From NCBI GenBank assembly GCA_028685275.1, contig JAQUEG010000003.1:1-16262 (forward strand): a DNA stretch of 16,262 bases, written 5' to 3'. Positions 15,339 through 16,262 of the stretch are shown one piece after another. The notes under the pieces were generated by a model. The model worked only from the letters and a program-made list of their open reading frames with translations, was not told the origin of the DNA and made no database searches. The DNA is from Bacilli bacterium (lineage in GTDB: Bacteria > Bacillota_I > Bacilli_A > RF39 > UBA660). The position numbers and the translations under genes were made by a program. How positions within the stretch are numbered: the first letter of the stretch is position 1; each line of letters opens with the position of its first letter.

Positions 15339-15390
15339 AAATTATTCAAATTAAACAAAAAAGTTAGGGCATAATATAAATGGTGATTGG

Positions 15391-16262
15391 ATGCTAAAAT
15401 ATATATATGGGGTAATTATTATAATAAGTATTATTATAATTGTTTTTTTTATCATAAATAAGGATCATTTAATGCTTGATTTAACTAATTATCAGCTTGA
15501 TGAGGTAAAAAAATATGTTGATAAATATGATTTATTGTTAGAAATAAAAGAAGAGTATAGTAATAAAGTTAAAGCAGGTTATGTTATTAATCAAAGTATA
15601 AAATCAAATACGAAAATTGTAAAAGGCTCTAAATTAATAGTGGTTATTTCGTTAGGGGAAAACTATATTGAAACATATCAAAAATACCAAGTTAATGAAT
15701 TGGGTAAAGTACCTATTATGATGTATCATGGAATTGTTAATCTTAAAAACGAAGAAACCTTTTCAATAGGTGGTAATGTTGATCAGGATGGTTATAATCG
15801 GACAATAGAAGCTTTTAAAAATGATTTAGAAATGTATTATCAAAAAGGATATCGTATGATTAGATTAAAGGATTATATTGATGGTAATATTAATGTTGAA
15901 TTAGGCAAAAGTCCCATTATATTAACTTTTGATGATGGTAATCAAAATAATATAAAAGTATTAGATAAAGAAAATGGTAACTTAATTATTGATCCTAATT
16001 CAGCAGTAGGTATTTTAGAAAGTTATAAAAAGAAATATTCTGATTTTAATATTACTGCTACTTTTTTTCTTAATGAAGGTTTATTTGAACAACCATTATA
16101 TAATGAAGATATTATTAAGTGGCTAATTAATAATGGTTATGATATTGGTAATCATACGAAAGGTCATATTAATTTTTCTAATGTCACCAAAGAAGAAGCC
16201 CAAAGTAGTATTGCGTATATGTATAAACGATTTGATGAAATAATTCCCAATCAATATGTTAA
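15391..16262 (+). CDS. Membrane-anchored PASTA + NodB polysaccharide deacetylase (3' partial)
   Basis: The frame starts at the ATG at 15391 (GGTGAT at 15382-15387 is the ribosome site) and stays open to the window end, 290 codons. An N-terminal transmembrane helix (residues 5-23) puts the rest outside the cell or in the intermembrane space. Residues about 29-89 look like one PASTA repeat (LTNYQLDEVKKYV ... GYVINQSI ... KGSKLIVVISLG), a domain that binds peptidoglycan in kinases and PBPs. The NodB domain follows: VPIMMYHGIV at 107-116, the metal/catalytic pair LTFDDG (Asp181, Asp182) and HTKGH (His255, His259) for zinc. The final NodB motifs lie past the window. Family knowledge predicts N-deacetylation of peptidoglycan or another polysaccharide; a cortex or spore role is only suggested by the neighbouring spoVID-ysxE. 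Confidence 0.85.
   Translation, partial: MLKYIYGVIIIISIIIIVFFIINKDHLMLDLTNYQLDEVKKYVDKYDLLLEIKEEYSNKVKAGYVINQSIKSNTKIVKGSKLIVVISLGENYIETYQKYQVNELGKVPIMMYHGIVNLKNEETFSIGGNVDQDGYNRTIEAFKNDLEMYYQKGYRMIRLKDYIDGNINVELGKSPIILTFDDGNQNNIKVLDKENGNLIIDPNSAVGILESYKKKYSDFNITATFFLNEGLFEQPLYNEDIIKWLINNGYDIGNHTKGHINFSNVTKEEAQSSIAYMYKRFDEIIPNQYV

Noticed and set aside
15370..15378. CATAATATA, resembling a sigma-E/sigma-K -10, just before the deacetylase gene
   Set aside because: The transcript would start inside the GGTGAT ribosome site, and no properly spaced -35 is present.

Overview
This is an AT-rich window from a low-GC Gram-positive, endospore-forming bacterium (Bacillota, Bacilli/Erysipelotrichia-like by gene content). 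The evidence is a run of sporulation genes (spoVD, spoVE, gpr, spoIIP, spoVID, ysxE), AGGAGG-type ribosome sites and sigma-A promoters with TGnTATAAT extended -10 boxes. TGA is used as a stop (murE, spoIIP) and Trp is TGG, so the code is the standard bacterial one rather than the mycoplasma code. I cannot name the genus.

Region 1 (1-4931): a compressed mur/dcw cluster, spoVD (5' end cut off by the window) - murE - mraY - spoVE, tightly packed and overlapping. In Bacillus subtilis murD lies between mraY and spoVE, and murG/murB/divIB follow; none of these is here. The set combines cytoplasmic steps (MurE adding meso-DAP), lipid I synthesis (MraY) and the cortex polymerase/transpeptidase pair (SpoVE/SpoVD).

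Region 2 (4932-7866): a protein-kinase-fold gene with its own strong promoter, then miaB - ricA(ymcA), the order known from B. subtilis but without cotE after it. A 13-bp bidirectional terminator closes this unit.

Region 3 (7860-9079, minus strand): a membrane-anchored transglutaminase-like protein and rpsT, each apparently its own transcription unit.

Region 4 (9181-13482): gpr - spoIIP - small membrane protein (yqxA position) - lepA, divergent from rpsT, which is the B. subtilis order. Gpr carries the propeptide cleavage site at Asp15; SpoIIP has its H/E/H/E motifs.

Region 5 (13483-16262): spoVID - ysxE, the morphogenetic coat pair. It is preceded by a 16-bp hairpin that buries the spoVID ribosome site. 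After a 212-bp intergenic region with a tandem repeat comes a membrane-anchored PASTA plus NodB polysaccharide deacetylase, cut by the window end.

No tRNA, rRNA, CRISPR array, insertion sequence or origin was seen, and no stretch over 300 bp lacks a gene. The most interesting items are the spoVID hairpin with a possible sigma-E promoter inside it, the PASTA-deacetylase with its repeat-bearing upstream region, and the stand-alone kinase in the mur/miaB interval.
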